Positions 14,654 through 24,376 of a stretch of DNA of 45,435 nt are shown piece by piece. The DNA is taken from positions 1 to 45,435 of the forward strand of contig SVFZ01000064.1 in assembly GCA_015056585.1 (NCBI GenBank). Reading direction: 5' to 3'. The translations under genes and the position numbers were made by a program. Source of the stretch: Butyrivibrio sp. (GTDB taxonomy: Bacteria; Bacillota; Clostridia; Lachnospirales; Lachnospiraceae). The notes below the pieces were generated by a model. It saw only the letters and a list, made by a program, of their open reading frames with translations, was not told the origin of the DNA and made no database searches. Numbering within the stretch: position 1 is the stretch's first letter; each line of letters opens with the position of its first letter.

Positions 14654-16039
14654 ATGGAAAATGGCATTGCGATTGAGGTCAAGAACCTCACTAAATCATA
14701 TAAATTGTATGACAAGCCGATGGACAGGCTTAAGGATTCCCTGGGACTTGCAAAAAAGCGCAAGTTCAAGGAGCATCTCGCACTTAACAACGTAAACCTT
14801 TCGGTAAAAAAAGGTGAGACAGTAGGTATCATCGGTACCAACGGCTCAGGAAAGTCCACGATCCTTAAGATAATCACAGGAGTTTTAACTCCCACCAGCG
14901 GCGAAGTCAATGTGGACGGCCATATCTCAGCTCTTTTGGAACTGGGAGCAGGCTTTAATATGGAGTACAACGGGATTGACAACATCTATCTGAACGGTAT
15001 GATGATTGGTTTTTCCGAGGATGAGATAACAAAGCGTCTTGACTCTATCTTAGAGTTTGCTGATATCGGAGATTACGTGTATCAGCCGGTCAAGACCTAC
15101 TCAAGCGGTATGTTTGTGCGTCTGGCTTTTGCGGTAGCCATCAACATTGACCCGGAAATACTTATCGTCGATGAGGCACTTTCTGTTGGAGACGTGTTCT
15201 TCCAGGCGAAGTGCTATCACAAGTTTGAGGAGTTCAAAAATCAGGGGAAAACTATTCTTTTTGTATCCCACGATCTTTCAAGTATCAGCAAATACTGTGA
15301 CAGAGCAGTTCTTCTCAATCAGGGAGTGCTTCTTGGAGAAGGTACGCCCAAGGAAATGATTGATATCTACAAGCAGGTTCTGGTGGGACAGTACCCACTT
15401 CCAAGCAGTGACGTAAAGAGCCTTCTTGATGACGATGAGGTTAGAAACGCCGCAGCATCAGCCAGTGACAGGGCAAAAGAAAAAGCATCCGCCAAGGCTG
15501 CAAATGAATTAAATGGTAACAATGCAATCAGGTCAGCTAACGGCGAAAATCAAGGCGACGCAAGTGTCAAGAATCCCGACACTCTTGAATACGGCGACGG
15601 CGCAGCTGTGATAGAGGAGTTTTATGCGACAGATTCCACCGGAATGCGCTCCAATTCTATCATCAAGGGAACTGACTTTGCTGTACACATGAAAGTTAAG
15701 TTTAACCGTGACGTGGCAGCACCTATTTTTGCCTTTACGTTCAAAAATATCATGGGTATTGAGATAACCGGCACCAACTCCATGGTGGAGAAGGCATTCC
15801 TTGAGCCTGTTAAGGCAGGAGATGTAAAAGAAATATCTTTTACCCAGAATATGTCACTTCAGGGGGGCGAATACCTGATAAGCTTTGGCGTTACAGGCTT
15901 TGAAAAAGACAATTTCACTGTGTATCACAGACTTTACGATGCGCTTAACATCACAGTTGTTTCCGACAAGAACACGGTTGGCTACTACGACATGAATTCA
16001 AAGTGTGAAGTTAAGGATGCAAAAAACGATAATAAATAA
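14654..16039 (+). CDS. wzt: ABC polysaccharide exporter ATPase with C-terminal Wzt-like domain
   Basis: 461 residues. The nucleotide-binding domain covers about 1-250: Walker A GTNGSGKST (K67), signature YSSGM, Walker B ILIVDEALSVGD (D173, E174), H-loop SHDLSS. A low-complexity Ala/Asn/Ser linker (about 270-310) leads to a beta-rich domain of about 140 residues (about 312-450: VIEEFYATDSTGMRSN, then FAFTFKNIMGIEITGTNS). This matches the layout of Wzt proteins whose C-terminal domain binds the modified chain end before export (E. coli O8/O9a). Plain TagH-type ATPases lack it. The next gene encodes a methyltransferase-kinase, exactly the kind of capping enzyme such a domain needs. GGAG (14644-14647) precedes the ATG. 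Confidence 0.9.
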   Translation: MENGIAIEVKNLTKSYKLYDKPMDRLKDSLGLAKKRKFKEHLALNNVNLSVKKGETVGIIGTNGSGKSTILKIITGVLTPTSGEVNVDGHISALLELGAGFNMEYNGIDNIYLNGMMIGFSEDEITKRLDSILEFADIGDYVYQPVKTYSSGMFVRLAFAVAINIDPEILIVDEALSVGDVFFQAKCYHKFEEFKNQGKTILFVSHDLSSISKYCDRAVLLNQGVLLGEGTPKEMIDIYKQVLVGQYPLPSSDVKSLLDDDEVRNAAASASDRAKEKASAKAANELNGNNAIRSANGENQGDASVKNPDTLEYGDGAAVIEEFYATDSTGMRSNSIIKGTDFAVHMKVKFNRDVAAPIFAFTFKNIMGIEITGTNSMVEKAFLEPVKAGDVKEISFTQNMSLQGGEYLISFGVTGFEKDNFTVYHRLYDALNITVVSDKNTVGYYDMNSKCEVKDAKNDNK

Positions 16040-16066
16040 AACTCTACCGGTGCGAGGCACGAGGAA

Positions 16067-18232
16067 ATGCAGGAAAAGATAAACATTGGCAAAGTTACTC
16101 TGAATTTCAAACATTACTCAGGGGTTGATCTTTATAGCGATGGTTCTATAGAGAACGACCTTCTTGAGATTGTTAAAAATACCAAGAAGGAAGACTACCA
16201 GAAGGTCATCGAGGAGAGGGCGAACTGGCCTATTTTGTACCATTTATCTGACCAGAGAGCGAACATTGTGGAATGGATTCCAATGGATCCAAACGCCAAG
16301 GTCCTTGAAGTGGGCTCAGGGTGCGGCGCTATAACAGGCATGCTGGCCAGCAAGGCAAAAGAGGTAGTGGCCTGCGATCTTTCCAGAAGGCGTTCCGAGA
16401 TCAATGCCACCAGAAATCAGGACTGCGACAACGTTACAATCCATGTTGGTAACTTCAGGGATGTGGAGCCGGACCTCCCAAGGGACTTCGATTACATATT
16501 CCTTATCGGTGTGTTTGAGTATGCACAAGGCTATATTGGCACCGACAACCCTTACGAGAAGTTCCTGCGCATGATGAATCGACACCTGAAAAAGGGTGGC
16601 AGAATTGTCATCGCCATTGAGAACCGTCTTGGACTTAAGTATTTTGCAGGATGCGCAGAGGATCATCTGGGAACATATTTTTCCGGAATCGAGGGATATA
16701 CTCCGGACAGCGTAGCCAAGACGTTTACAAGAAACGGCCTCATTAATATTTTCAAAAAATGTGGGATAAAGGAGTATCACTTCTATTATCCGTATCCTGA
16801 CTATAAACTGATGACTCTTTTGCACTCGGATTATTATTTGCCCAAGTTTGGAGAACTTCAGGATAACGTCAGAAACTTTGACAGGGACAGGCTCCTTCTT
16901 TTCAATGAGAAGCATGCCTATGAAGACCTGGTAAAAGACGGAATGTATCAGGATTTCGCAAATTCCTTTGAGATAATCTTAGGACCGGGCTTTGATACGA
17001 TTTACAGTAAGTACAGCAACGACCGCGTTGATGAGTTCAAGATAAGAACCGATATCGCCATCGACAGGGCCGGCAGGAAGATCATAAGAAAAGTGCCTTT
17101 GTCTGAGGCAGCAAAAGAGCATGTGCTCAGCATAAGGGACGCATATCTTGGCCTGCAGGAGAAGTACAGGGGCGGCGACTTTGAAGTCAATGACTGCCAG
17201 ATCGATGAGAAGCAGAGCTGTGCCATTTTCTCTTTTGTCAACGGAGTACCGCTGGCTTCGCTTCTTGATGAGTGCCTTGATAAAGATGATATGGACAGCT
17301 TCAATGCGCTGATAAATGAGTATATAAAGAGGATCAACTACAAGCAGGATTATCCGGTGTCCGATTTTGACCTGATATTCTCGAATATTATGGTAAACGG
17401 GCCTATTTGGACTATAATAGATTATGAATGGACCTATGGAAAATGCATTCCGGCCAAGGAACAGCTCTGGAGGGCTATCTATTGCTACAGATTAGAGGAT
17501 AGGAAAAGAGAGAAGTTCGATCCAAAGACATTTTTCGACAGAGTAGGAATAACTGATAAGGATGCGGAGGTTCTTTTGGAAGAGGAAAACGCATTCCAGA
17601 AGTATGTGACGGGAAATCGCAAATCCATGGTGGAAATATGGCAGGCGATCGGCAGAAAGGTAACTTTGCCGAGAGAGCTTGTTACATTGGATGACAAGGT
17701 AAGGCCCGATGACTGCATTCAGATTTATCTTGATGAGGGCGAGGGCTTTTCGGAGGAGGAATCTCTTTTCCCTGAGGAGCAGTATGACGACAAGCACACA
17801 GTGAGTCTGGATATCAGGGTTGACGCCAACTGCAAGATGGTGCGTATCGATCCGGCTTTTGCACCGTGCCTTGTGACAATCCTGTCTGCAACCTGGAACG
17901 GAGAAGCCTTTGCCGACAATGTTTCGGATGTGTCAATCCATCCGCAGAACGGTTATTGGATCTCTGATGATTCGATAATTTTTGATAACACAGATCCTAA
18001 TATTGAATTTGGTCTGACCAGCGAGAAGCTCAGTGTTCAGGAGAGAAATCACTTATGCGTGACATATATCATGACTCTTTTACCTGACAATGCGGCAAAA
18101 GCGGTATCTGAATCACTGGCGGTTGCAGCCCAGGCTGAGCCTGAAAAGCCCAAGGACAATATTTTGAAAAAGACTGTTAAGAAGATCATTCAAAAGCGTG
18201 AAGAGCGCTATTACAAAGACGACGAGGAGTGA
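16067..18232 (+). CDS. SAM methyltransferase joined to kinase-like domain, candidate chain terminator
   Basis: 721 residues. Domain 1 (about 35-260) is a class I SAM methyltransferase: VLEVGSGCGAITG (from 79), acidic VACDLS, and FDYIFLIGVFEYAQGY. Domain 2 (about 320-520) has a kinase/APH-like skeleton: K342 in IIRKVPL, D435-x4-N440 in SDFDLIFSNIM, and D452 in IIDYEW. The catalytic-loop His is replaced by D433. A beta-rich segment (about 575-680) and a basic tail (KKTVKKIIQKREERYY) follow; the tail could bind membrane. E. coli WbdD has the same methyltransferase-then-kinase order and caps O-antigen chains for recognition by Wzt. Position directly after a Wzt with an extended C-terminus supports that role here. 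The methyltransferase call is firm, the kinase call moderate, the capping role inferred. Confidence 0.75.
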   Translation: MQEKINIGKVTLNFKHYSGVDLYSDGSIENDLLEIVKNTKKEDYQKVIEERANWPILYHLSDQRANIVEWIPMDPNAKVLEVGSGCGAITGMLASKAKEVVACDLSRRRSEINATRNQDCDNVTIHVGNFRDVEPDLPRDFDYIFLIGVFEYAQGYIGTDNPYEKFLRMMNRHLKKGGRIVIAIENRLGLKYFAGCAEDHLGTYFSGIEGYTPDSVAKTFTRNGLINIFKKCGIKEYHFYYPYPDYKLMTLLHSDYYLPKFGELQDNVRNFDRDRLLLFNEKHAYEDLVKDGMYQDFANSFEIILGPGFDTIYSKYSNDRVDEFKIRTDIAIDRAGRKIIRKVPLSEAAKEHVLSIRDAYLGLQEKYRGGDFEVNDCQIDEKQSCAIFSFVNGVPLASLLDECLDKDDMDSFNALINEYIKRINYKQDYPVSDFDLIFSNIMVNGPIWTIIDYEWTYGKCIPAKEQLWRAIYCYRLEDRKREKFDPKTFFDRVGITDKDAEVLLEEENAFQKYVTGNRKSMVEIWQAIGRKVTLPRELVTLDDKVRPDDCIQIYLDEGEGFSEEESLFPEEQYDDKHTVSLDIRVDANCKMVRIDPAFAPCLVTILSATWNGEAFADNVSDVSIHPQNGYWISDDSIIFDNTDPNIEFGLTSEKLSVQERNHLCVTYIMTLLPDNAAKAVSESLAVAAQAEPEKPKDNILKKTVKKIIQKREERYYKDDEE

Positions 18233-18235
18233 GTT

Positions 18236-20362
18236 TTGGGGATGCTAAAGGAACTTGTTAAGGCTTCTCTGACAAAGAGAAGCATAAGAAAATATGACAA
18301 GCTGCTGAATACCAAGTCCTCAGCCTATGACAAGTGGCAGAGGCAGATTGAGAAAAAGCAAGTTCCGGCAGTGGAAGCGCCTATCAGCTATGAGACAGGG
18401 GAAAACGGCGAGCTGATACCAAATAAGCTTCCAGTTCCTAAAGTTAAGGTTGTTCCCTATGCCAAGGTGTGGGAAATTAACGATGCCAAGGGGGATGAAG
18501 ACGTTGTCTATCTTTTTGTCAGCCCCAAGGGCAAGCTGACAAAGCGTGCTGCTGAAGTTGTGAAGCAGTATTTTGTGGCGCACCCTGAGCATAACGTAGT
18601 TTATGGAGATGAGGATGAAACCGGAAAGGGTGGGAAGTACATTCATCCGTATTTTAAGCCTGACTGGTCTCCGGATTCCTATCTTAACGCATTTTACATC
18701 GGCAGTTTTTTTGCCTGCAGATCAAGAACCCTTCATGAGTCAGCCTCTGAATATGATAATGCTGTACGCATGTTGGGCGGAACAGGAAACAAGAAGAACT
18801 CACCTGAACAGGTGGGACTTGAAGCATCCTTACTTTCGGCGGATGTTCTTTTTTGCATGCTTGCCATTCATGAGCACGCTTTCGCAAAAAGAACAGGCAC
18901 AGAATTTCCGATAGGTCATATCAAGGAAGTTCTTTTCCACAGAAGCCCTGAGCAGGATGTTTTTTATGGCAGAAACTTCCACAATTCAAGACATATGCTG
19001 ATAAAGCCTGCAACGGTCAGCATTATCATACCTTCCAAGGATCACCCTGAGGTTTTGAAAAGATGCCTTGAGTCAATTGTTGAAACCACCGGCGACAACA
19101 GCGGGATTACCTACGATATCGCGGTTGTGGACAATGGAAGTGACGCCAAGAACAGAGTTCGCTACGGCGTATTTATCGGCAAAATTCCGAAAAAGAACGG
19201 TCTTACAAAGATAAATTATATTTACAAGCTTGAAGAATTTAACTTTTCAGCTATGTGCAACAAGGGGGCGAAGAATACCCACGGAGAGTATCTTCTTTTC
19301 CTCAACGATGATATTGAGTGCGTAAAAGAGGGGTGGCTCAGGGAACTCCTTTCCCAGGCGCAGCTTAAGCATGTGGGTGCTGTAGGGGCAAAACTTCTTT
19401 ACCCGGACGGCGATCTTATCCAGCACGCAGGTATTGCCAACGTTATGAGAGGACCTGTGCACAAGCTGCAGAAGATGCATGACAACAAGAGTCACTATTT
19501 TGGCTATAATAGAGGAATCCATAACACCATAGGTGTTACCGGGGCCTGCCTTCTTATCAGCAGGCAGAAGTACATGGACATTGGCGGATTTCCCGAGGAA
19601 CTTAAGGTTGCTTTTAACGACGTGGATTTCTGTTATACCCTGCATGAAAAGGGCTACTACAATGTCTGCTGCAACCATTTTTACCTAAGGCACTATGAGT
19701 CTTTGTCCAGGGGCCTTGATACCATGGATCCCAGGAAGATGGAGAGGCTCTCGGCTGAGGGCGAGATTTTGATGCGCAAGCACCCGAATCTCTATAATGT
19801 GGATCCGTTCTACAGCCCGCACCTGAATGAAGATGAGACTATTACTGCGATAATTCCGAGAGTTGATTATACTCCGGTTGAGGATATTCCCTACGCGAAT
19901 GCCACGATCCATGAAAAGGGCATCAGACATTCCAGAGAGGATCAGTGCCTGAGAATTGGCTGTGAATTTAACGGAACGCTTGATAACTGGCTTTACGGCA
20001 GCTCTGCTGAAGGCAATGACAGCGGATATTACCTTAAGGGTTACAGCTTTGTCATTGGCTCTGACAACGCTATTTTTGAGAGAAGACTGCTGCTTCGCCT
20101 TGTGGAAAGAAATGAGGACGGCGCAGGGCCTGTGGGACCAAAGATTTACAGCTTCCCAATCTATGTGGGATACAGGCCTGATATCAGGATCAGGCTTCAG
20201 GATCAGGTAAATGTTGACCTTACAGGCTATAAAGTTAAGATAAAAAAGGGACTTCTGCCACCGGGATATTACCAGGTGGGCATGCTGGCATCCGACAAGA
20301 CCAGCCGTCTGAAGCTGGTAAACTGGGTTCCAAACATACTTAGAATAAGACCGCCAAAGTGA
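18236..20362 (+). CDS. GT2 family glycosyltransferase with partial second GT domain and beta-rich C-terminus
   Basis: 708 residues. The N-terminal part (about 80-240) carries the tail of a GT2-type fold: VVYGDEDE, then HPYFKPDWSPDSYL. The complete GT-A domain spans about 258-510: VSIIIPSKDHPEVLKRCLES, VVDNGSD, NFSAMCNKGA, FLNDDIECV (DxD-type), GAVGAKLLYPDG, GVTGACLLI and FNDVDFCYTLHEKGY. The last 130 residues are beta-rich without a known motif. Such proteins extend rhamnan-like or O-antigen-like chains in the cytoplasm. TTG 18236 is preferred because GAGGAG (18224-18229) is 6 nt away; the ATG at 18242 would have 12 nt. The gene begins 3 bp after the methyltransferase gene. Confidence 0.85.
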   Translation: MGMLKELVKASLTKRSIRKYDKLLNTKSSAYDKWQRQIEKKQVPAVEAPISYETGENGELIPNKLPVPKVKVVPYAKVWEINDAKGDEDVVYLFVSPKGKLTKRAAEVVKQYFVAHPEHNVVYGDEDETGKGGKYIHPYFKPDWSPDSYLNAFYIGSFFACRSRTLHESASEYDNAVRMLGGTGNKKNSPEQVGLEASLLSADVLFCMLAIHEHAFAKRTGTEFPIGHIKEVLFHRSPEQDVFYGRNFHNSRHMLIKPATVSIIIPSKDHPEVLKRCLESIVETTGDNSGITYDIAVVDNGSDAKNRVRYGVFIGKIPKKNGLTKINYIYKLEEFNFSAMCNKGAKNTHGEYLLFLNDDIECVKEGWLRELLSQAQLKHVGAVGAKLLYPDGDLIQHAGIANVMRGPVHKLQKMHDNKSHYFGYNRGIHNTIGVTGACLLISRQKYMDIGGFPEELKVAFNDVDFCYTLHEKGYYNVCCNHFYLRHYESLSRGLDTMDPRKMERLSAEGEILMRKHPNLYNVDPFYSPHLNEDETITAIIPRVDYTPVEDIPYANATIHEKGIRHSREDQCLRIGCEFNGTLDNWLYGSSAEGNDSGYYLKGYSFVIGSDNAIFERRLLLRLVERNEDGAGPVGPKIYSFPIYVGYRPDIRIRLQDQVNVDLTGYKVKIKKGLLPPGYYQVGMLASDKTSRLKLVNWVPNILRIRPPK

Positions 20363-20407
20363 AACGAAGCAATCCGTATTCTAAAATACATATTAAGGAT
20401 TAAATAC

Positions 20408-22465
20408 ATGGAAGATAATAAAGATTATAAGGCCGCCTACGAGCGGGAGAAGCTTAAGAGTGCTGATCTTGCTGAGAAGGTGGCGGACCTTGAAGATAAA
20501 AATCAGGAGCTGCAGTTCAAGCTTGACAGGATAAAGAACAATCCTATCTGGAAGGCTTCCACTCCTGCCAGAAACACCATGCACTGGGTTATCAGGCAGA
20601 GGGACAGGCTAAGAAACCAGGGTTCCGTTCGCGGCGTTATTGCCAAGATAAAGTACAAGCAGATTGAAAAGAAGGCCATGACCCACTATGGCACAGAGTC
20701 TTTTCCCAGCGAGGAGACAAGAGCCAAGCAGGAGAAGGCAGTATTTGAGAAAATGCCGCTTATATCAATTCTGGTGCCGCTTTACAACACGCCGGAAAAA
20801 TTCCTGCGCGACATGATAGAGTCAGTTCTTTATCAGACATACAGCAACTGGCAGCTGTGCCTGGCTGACGGCTCTGATGCTGAGCACATCGGAACGGTGA
20901 GCTCGATTGTAAGAGAATACCAAAAGACCGAAAAGGCTTTAAATCATGACGGGACCAGCAAGATCAGTTATGTGAAACTTGAAAAAAATGAAGGAATTGC
21001 AGGCAATACCAACCACTGTCTGGAGCTTGCAAAGGGCGAGTACATAGGCCTTTTTGACCATGATGATATCCTGCATCCCGAAGTTTTATACTGGTATGTG
21101 AAAGCGATAAACGAGGAAAATGCAGACTACATCTATTGTGATGAGACCACCTTTAAGGGTGATGACATCAACAGGATGATAACCATGCACTTCAAGCCCG
21201 ATTATGCGATAGATAATTTAAGGGCCAACAATTATATCTGTCATTTCAGTGTCTTTAAGAGGACGCTGCTGGATGGCACAGAGCTCTTTAGAACCAAGTT
21301 TGACGGAAGTCAGGACCATGACATGATCTTAAGGCTTACCGACAGGGCGGAGCACATCGTGCATGTGCCAAAGCTGTTGTACTACTGGAGAAGCCATGCG
21401 GGATCTGTTGCTTCTGATATCAGTGCAAAGCCCTACGCCATTGAGGCTGCAAAGGGGGCTGTGGCAGATCATCTTCGTCGCCACGGCTATGAGCACTTTA
21501 AGATCACCAGTACCAGGGCCTTCGAGACGATTTTTAAGATCACCTACGAGGTAATGGGAAATCCCAAGATTTCAATCGTGATTCCCAACTGCGAGCACGC
21601 TGAGGATCTTAAAAGGTGCATAACTTCCATATATGAGAAATCTGTTTATGACAACTACGAGATCATTGTTGTGGAAAACGGCAGCAAAGGGAGTGAGATC
21701 AAGGGCTACTACGAGGAACTTGCAAACGGCTCGCTTAAAGATATCGTGAAGGTGGTTGACTACTACGAAGGCGGGGCTCATTTAAACCCTGATGGCTCCA
21801 AGCCATCTTTTAACTACTCGGCAGTTGTTAACTGCGGTGTACAGCACTCCACAGGCGATTACATTATTTTCCTTAATAATGATACGCAGGTCATCACCGT
21901 AAACTGGATGGAAGAACTGCTTATGTATGCTCAGAGAAAAGATGTGGGCGCTGTGGGTGGAAAACTCTATTTCCCCGACAGAAAGATCCAGCATGCCGGT
22001 GTTGTTCTTAAGCTTGGCGCTCACAGGACAGCAGGCCATTCCCACTACGGGCAGGAAGGTATGAACCTTGGCTACATGGGAAGACTGTGTTATGCTCAGG
22101 ACGTAAGTGCAGTTACAGGTGCCTGCATGATGGTAAGCCGCGCTAAATATGATGAAGTGGGCGGATACGATGAGACCTTTGAAGTCAGTCTGAACGATGT
22201 GGACTTCTGCTTGAAACTTAGAGAAAAGGGATATCTCAATGTCTTTACACCGTTTGCGGAGCTCTATCACTATGAGTCATTAAGCCGCGGCCTTGATCTT
22301 GAAGGCGAGAATGCAAAGCGTTATGAGGCTGAATCCGAGCACTTCCGCACAAAGTGGAAAGAGGTGCTGGATAAGGGAGATCCTTACTACAACCCGAATT
22401 TCTCACTGGATCGCAGCGACTTTTCCCTTAACGTGGAAGGGTACTCGAGTCTTAGGGATAAGTGA
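20408..22465 (+). CDS. Tandem GT2 glycosyltransferase (two domains) with N-terminal coiled coil
   Basis: 685 residues. Residues 3-45 form a charged coiled-coil-like segment (EREKLKSADLAEKVADLEDK), useful for assembly with partners. GT-A domain 1 starts at about 118 (PLISILVPLYNTPEKFLRDM) with FDHDDILHPE as the metal site. GT-A domain 2 starts at about 392 (KISIVIPNCEHAEDLKRCIT) with FLNNDTQV, GAVGGKLYFPD, AVTGACMMVS and SLNDVDFCLKL. Two complete domains in one chain suggest two linkages made by one protein, as in bifunctional O-antigen and galactan polymerases. Acceptor and donor cannot be read from sequence; a dTDP-6-deoxy sugar is plausible from the rfb genes. Confidence 0.88.
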   Translation: MEDNKDYKAAYEREKLKSADLAEKVADLEDKNQELQFKLDRIKNNPIWKASTPARNTMHWVIRQRDRLRNQGSVRGVIAKIKYKQIEKKAMTHYGTESFPSEETRAKQEKAVFEKMPLISILVPLYNTPEKFLRDMIESVLYQTYSNWQLCLADGSDAEHIGTVSSIVREYQKTEKALNHDGTSKISYVKLEKNEGIAGNTNHCLELAKGEYIGLFDHDDILHPEVLYWYVKAINEENADYIYCDETTFKGDDINRMITMHFKPDYAIDNLRANNYICHFSVFKRTLLDGTELFRTKFDGSQDHDMILRLTDRAEHIVHVPKLLYYWRSHAGSVASDISAKPYAIEAAKGAVADHLRRHGYEHFKITSTRAFETIFKITYEVMGNPKISIVIPNCEHAEDLKRCITSIYEKSVYDNYEIIVVENGSKGSEIKGYYEELANGSLKDIVKVVDYYEGGAHLNPDGSKPSFNYSAVVNCGVQHSTGDYIIFLNNDTQVITVNWMEELLMYAQRKDVGAVGGKLYFPDRKIQHAGVVLKLGAHRTAGHSHYGQEGMNLGYMGRLCYAQDVSAVTGACMMVSRAKYDEVGGYDETFEVSLNDVDFCLKLREKGYLNVFTPFAELYHYESLSRGLDLEGENAKRYEAESEHFRTKWKEVLDKGDPYYNPNFSLDRSDFSLNVEGYSSLRDK

Positions 22466-22632
22466 TTCTTGCTGATGACTATGGAATGAAGTATTGATAT
22501 AATTAGTAGTATCTTATTAGATATTGCTAACGATTTTCTAAGATATTTCTTGAACTTAATGCTCAAGAATGATTAAATTTTACTTGTGATTATAATTAAA
22601 TATAAGCATGAAGGATACGAGGAGGAAAAGGA
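22466..22632 (+). promoter_or_regulatory. Intergenic region with hairpin and possible promoter before the phosphoglucomutase
   Basis: TTCTTGA (22547-22553) pairs with TCAAGAA (22563-22569), with no T run, so not a clear terminator. A perfect TATAAT lies at 22591-22596 but the -35 at 17-bp spacing (AATGAT) is poor. GAGGAGG starts the ribosome-binding site at 22620. An internal promoter for the mutase is possible. Confidence 0.35.
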
Positions 22633-24375
22633 ATGAGTGAAGCAACAAAGCAGTTTGAGTATTGGCTGAATGACGATTATTTCGATCAGGAAACCAAGAA
22701 TGAACTTCTTGCCATCAGAAATGATGAGGCAGAAGTGGAGGACAGATTTTACAGGGAGCTTGAGTTTGGTACAGGGGGACTTCGCGGGGTAATCGGAGCC
22801 GGCACCAACAGAATGAACAAATACACAGTTCGTAAGGCATCACAGGGCCTTGCAAACTATATCAAGAAAAATGGCGGACCTGACGCAGCAAAGAAGGGAG
22901 TAGCTATCTCTTTTGACTGCAGAAGATTTTCACCTGAGTTTGCAGACGAGACAGCTCTTTGCCTTGCAGCAAACGGCATCAAGGCTTATGTCAGCGATAT
23001 ATTAAGACCTACACCTGAGCTTTCTTTTGCACTTAGAGAGTTCGGATGTATCGCAGGCGTAATGGTTACTGCATCTCACAACCCGCCTGAATACAACGGA
23101 TACAAGGTATATTGGGAGGATGGCGCACAGGTAACACCGCCTCACGACACAGGTATCATTGCAGAGGTTATGTCGATCACTGACTATCATGAAGTTAAGA
23201 CTATGTCCAAAGAGGACGCTATCGCACAGGGACTTTATGTTTCATTTGGCGAAGAGATTGACGACAAGTACATGGTTGAGCTTAAGAAGCAGATTATTCA
23301 TCAGGATGTTATCGATGAGATGGCTGACAAGTTCACAATTGTTTACTCACCCTTTAACGGAACAGGTAACCTTCCTGTAAGACGAGTTCTTAAAGAGCTT
23401 GGATTCAAGAATGTATTTGTAGTTCCTGAGCAGGAGAAGCCCGATCCTAACTTTACAACACTTGCATATCCTAACCCGGAGGATCCCAAGGCATTTGAGC
23501 TTGCGCTCAAGCTGGCAAAAGAGAAGGATGCAGACATTGTACTTGCAACCGATCCTGATGCAGACCGCCTCGGTATTTATGCAAAAGACCTTAAGACAGG
23601 CGAATATGTGGCATTCACAGGAAACATGTCAGGAATGCTTATCGGCGAATACATTTTAAGAGAGCGCAAGGCTACAGGCACAATGCCTGCAAATCCTGCT
23701 TTCGTTACAACTATCGTTACTACAAACATGGCAAAGGCTGTTGCAAATAAGTATGGCCTTCACTACATCGAGGTTCTCACAGGCTTTAAGTACATTGGTG
23801 AGCAGATCAAGCTCTTTGAGCAGAATGGACAGTCTCACAACTATGTATTCGGTCTTGAGGAGTCCTATGGATGCCTTGCAGGAACACATGCAAGAGATAA
23901 GGATGCCATCGTTGCAGTTATGATGCTCTGCGAGCTTGCTGCTTTCTACAAGAAACAGGGCAAGAGCGTATGGGATGCCATGATCGATATGTATGAGGAA
24001 TATGGCTACTACAAGGAAGGCCAGTACTCAATCACAATGAAGGGTAAAGAGGGCGCTGAGCAGATTGCAGCTCTTATGGACAAGCTCCGCAGCAATCCTC
24101 CAAAGACTTTCGGACAGTGGACTGTAGAAGAATTCAGAGACTACAAGACAGGCAAGACCATCGATATGGCTACCGGAAAAGAGGGCGAGACAGGACTTCC
24201 TTCTTCAAACGTACTGTACTTTGCACTTAATGATGATTCATGGTGCTGCGCAAGACCTTCAGGAACAGAGCCTAAGATCAAGTTCTACATGGGCGTTAAG
24301 GGCAAGAACCTTGAAGACGCTGCGAAGCTTCAGGATGAGCTCACAGCAGCGGTAAAAAAGGTGATCGAGGAATAA
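22633..24375 (+). CDS. pgcA: Alpha-phosphoglucomutase (phosphohexomutase family)
   Basis: 580 residues, close to the Bacillus PgcA type. It interconverts glucose 6-phosphate and glucose 1-phosphate through a phosphoserine. The active-site serine is S148 in TASHNPPEYNGYK; the metal loop is DPDADRLG; the sugar-binding motif is GLEESYG; the phosphate-binding loop is RPSGTEPKIKFY near the C-terminus. It lies between glycosyltransferase genes and so probably feeds RfbA directly with glucose 1-phosphate for dTDP-sugar synthesis. A strong GAGGAGG ribosome-binding site and its own upstream -10-like element suggest higher expression than its neighbours. The next gene starts 1 bp after the stop. Confidence 0.92.
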   Translation: MSEATKQFEYWLNDDYFDQETKNELLAIRNDEAEVEDRFYRELEFGTGGLRGVIGAGTNRMNKYTVRKASQGLANYIKKNGGPDAAKKGVAISFDCRRFSPEFADETALCLAANGIKAYVSDILRPTPELSFALREFGCIAGVMVTASHNPPEYNGYKVYWEDGAQVTPPHDTGIIAEVMSITDYHEVKTMSKEDAIAQGLYVSFGEEIDDKYMVELKKQIIHQDVIDEMADKFTIVYSPFNGTGNLPVRRVLKELGFKNVFVVPEQEKPDPNFTTLAYPNPEDPKAFELALKLAKEKDADIVLATDPDADRLGIYAKDLKTGEYVAFTGNMSGMLIGEYILRERKATGTMPANPAFVTTIVTTNMAKAVANKYGLHYIEVLTGFKYIGEQIKLFEQNGQSHNYVFGLEESYGCLAGTHARDKDAIVAVMMLCELAAFYKKQGKSVWDAMIDMYEEYGYYKEGQYSITMKGKEGAEQIAALMDKLRSNPPKTFGQWTVEEFRDYKTGKTIDMATGKEGETGLPSSNVLYFALNDDSWCCARPSGTEPKIKFYMGVKGKNLEDAAKLQDELTAAVKKVIEE

Positions 24376-24376
24376 A

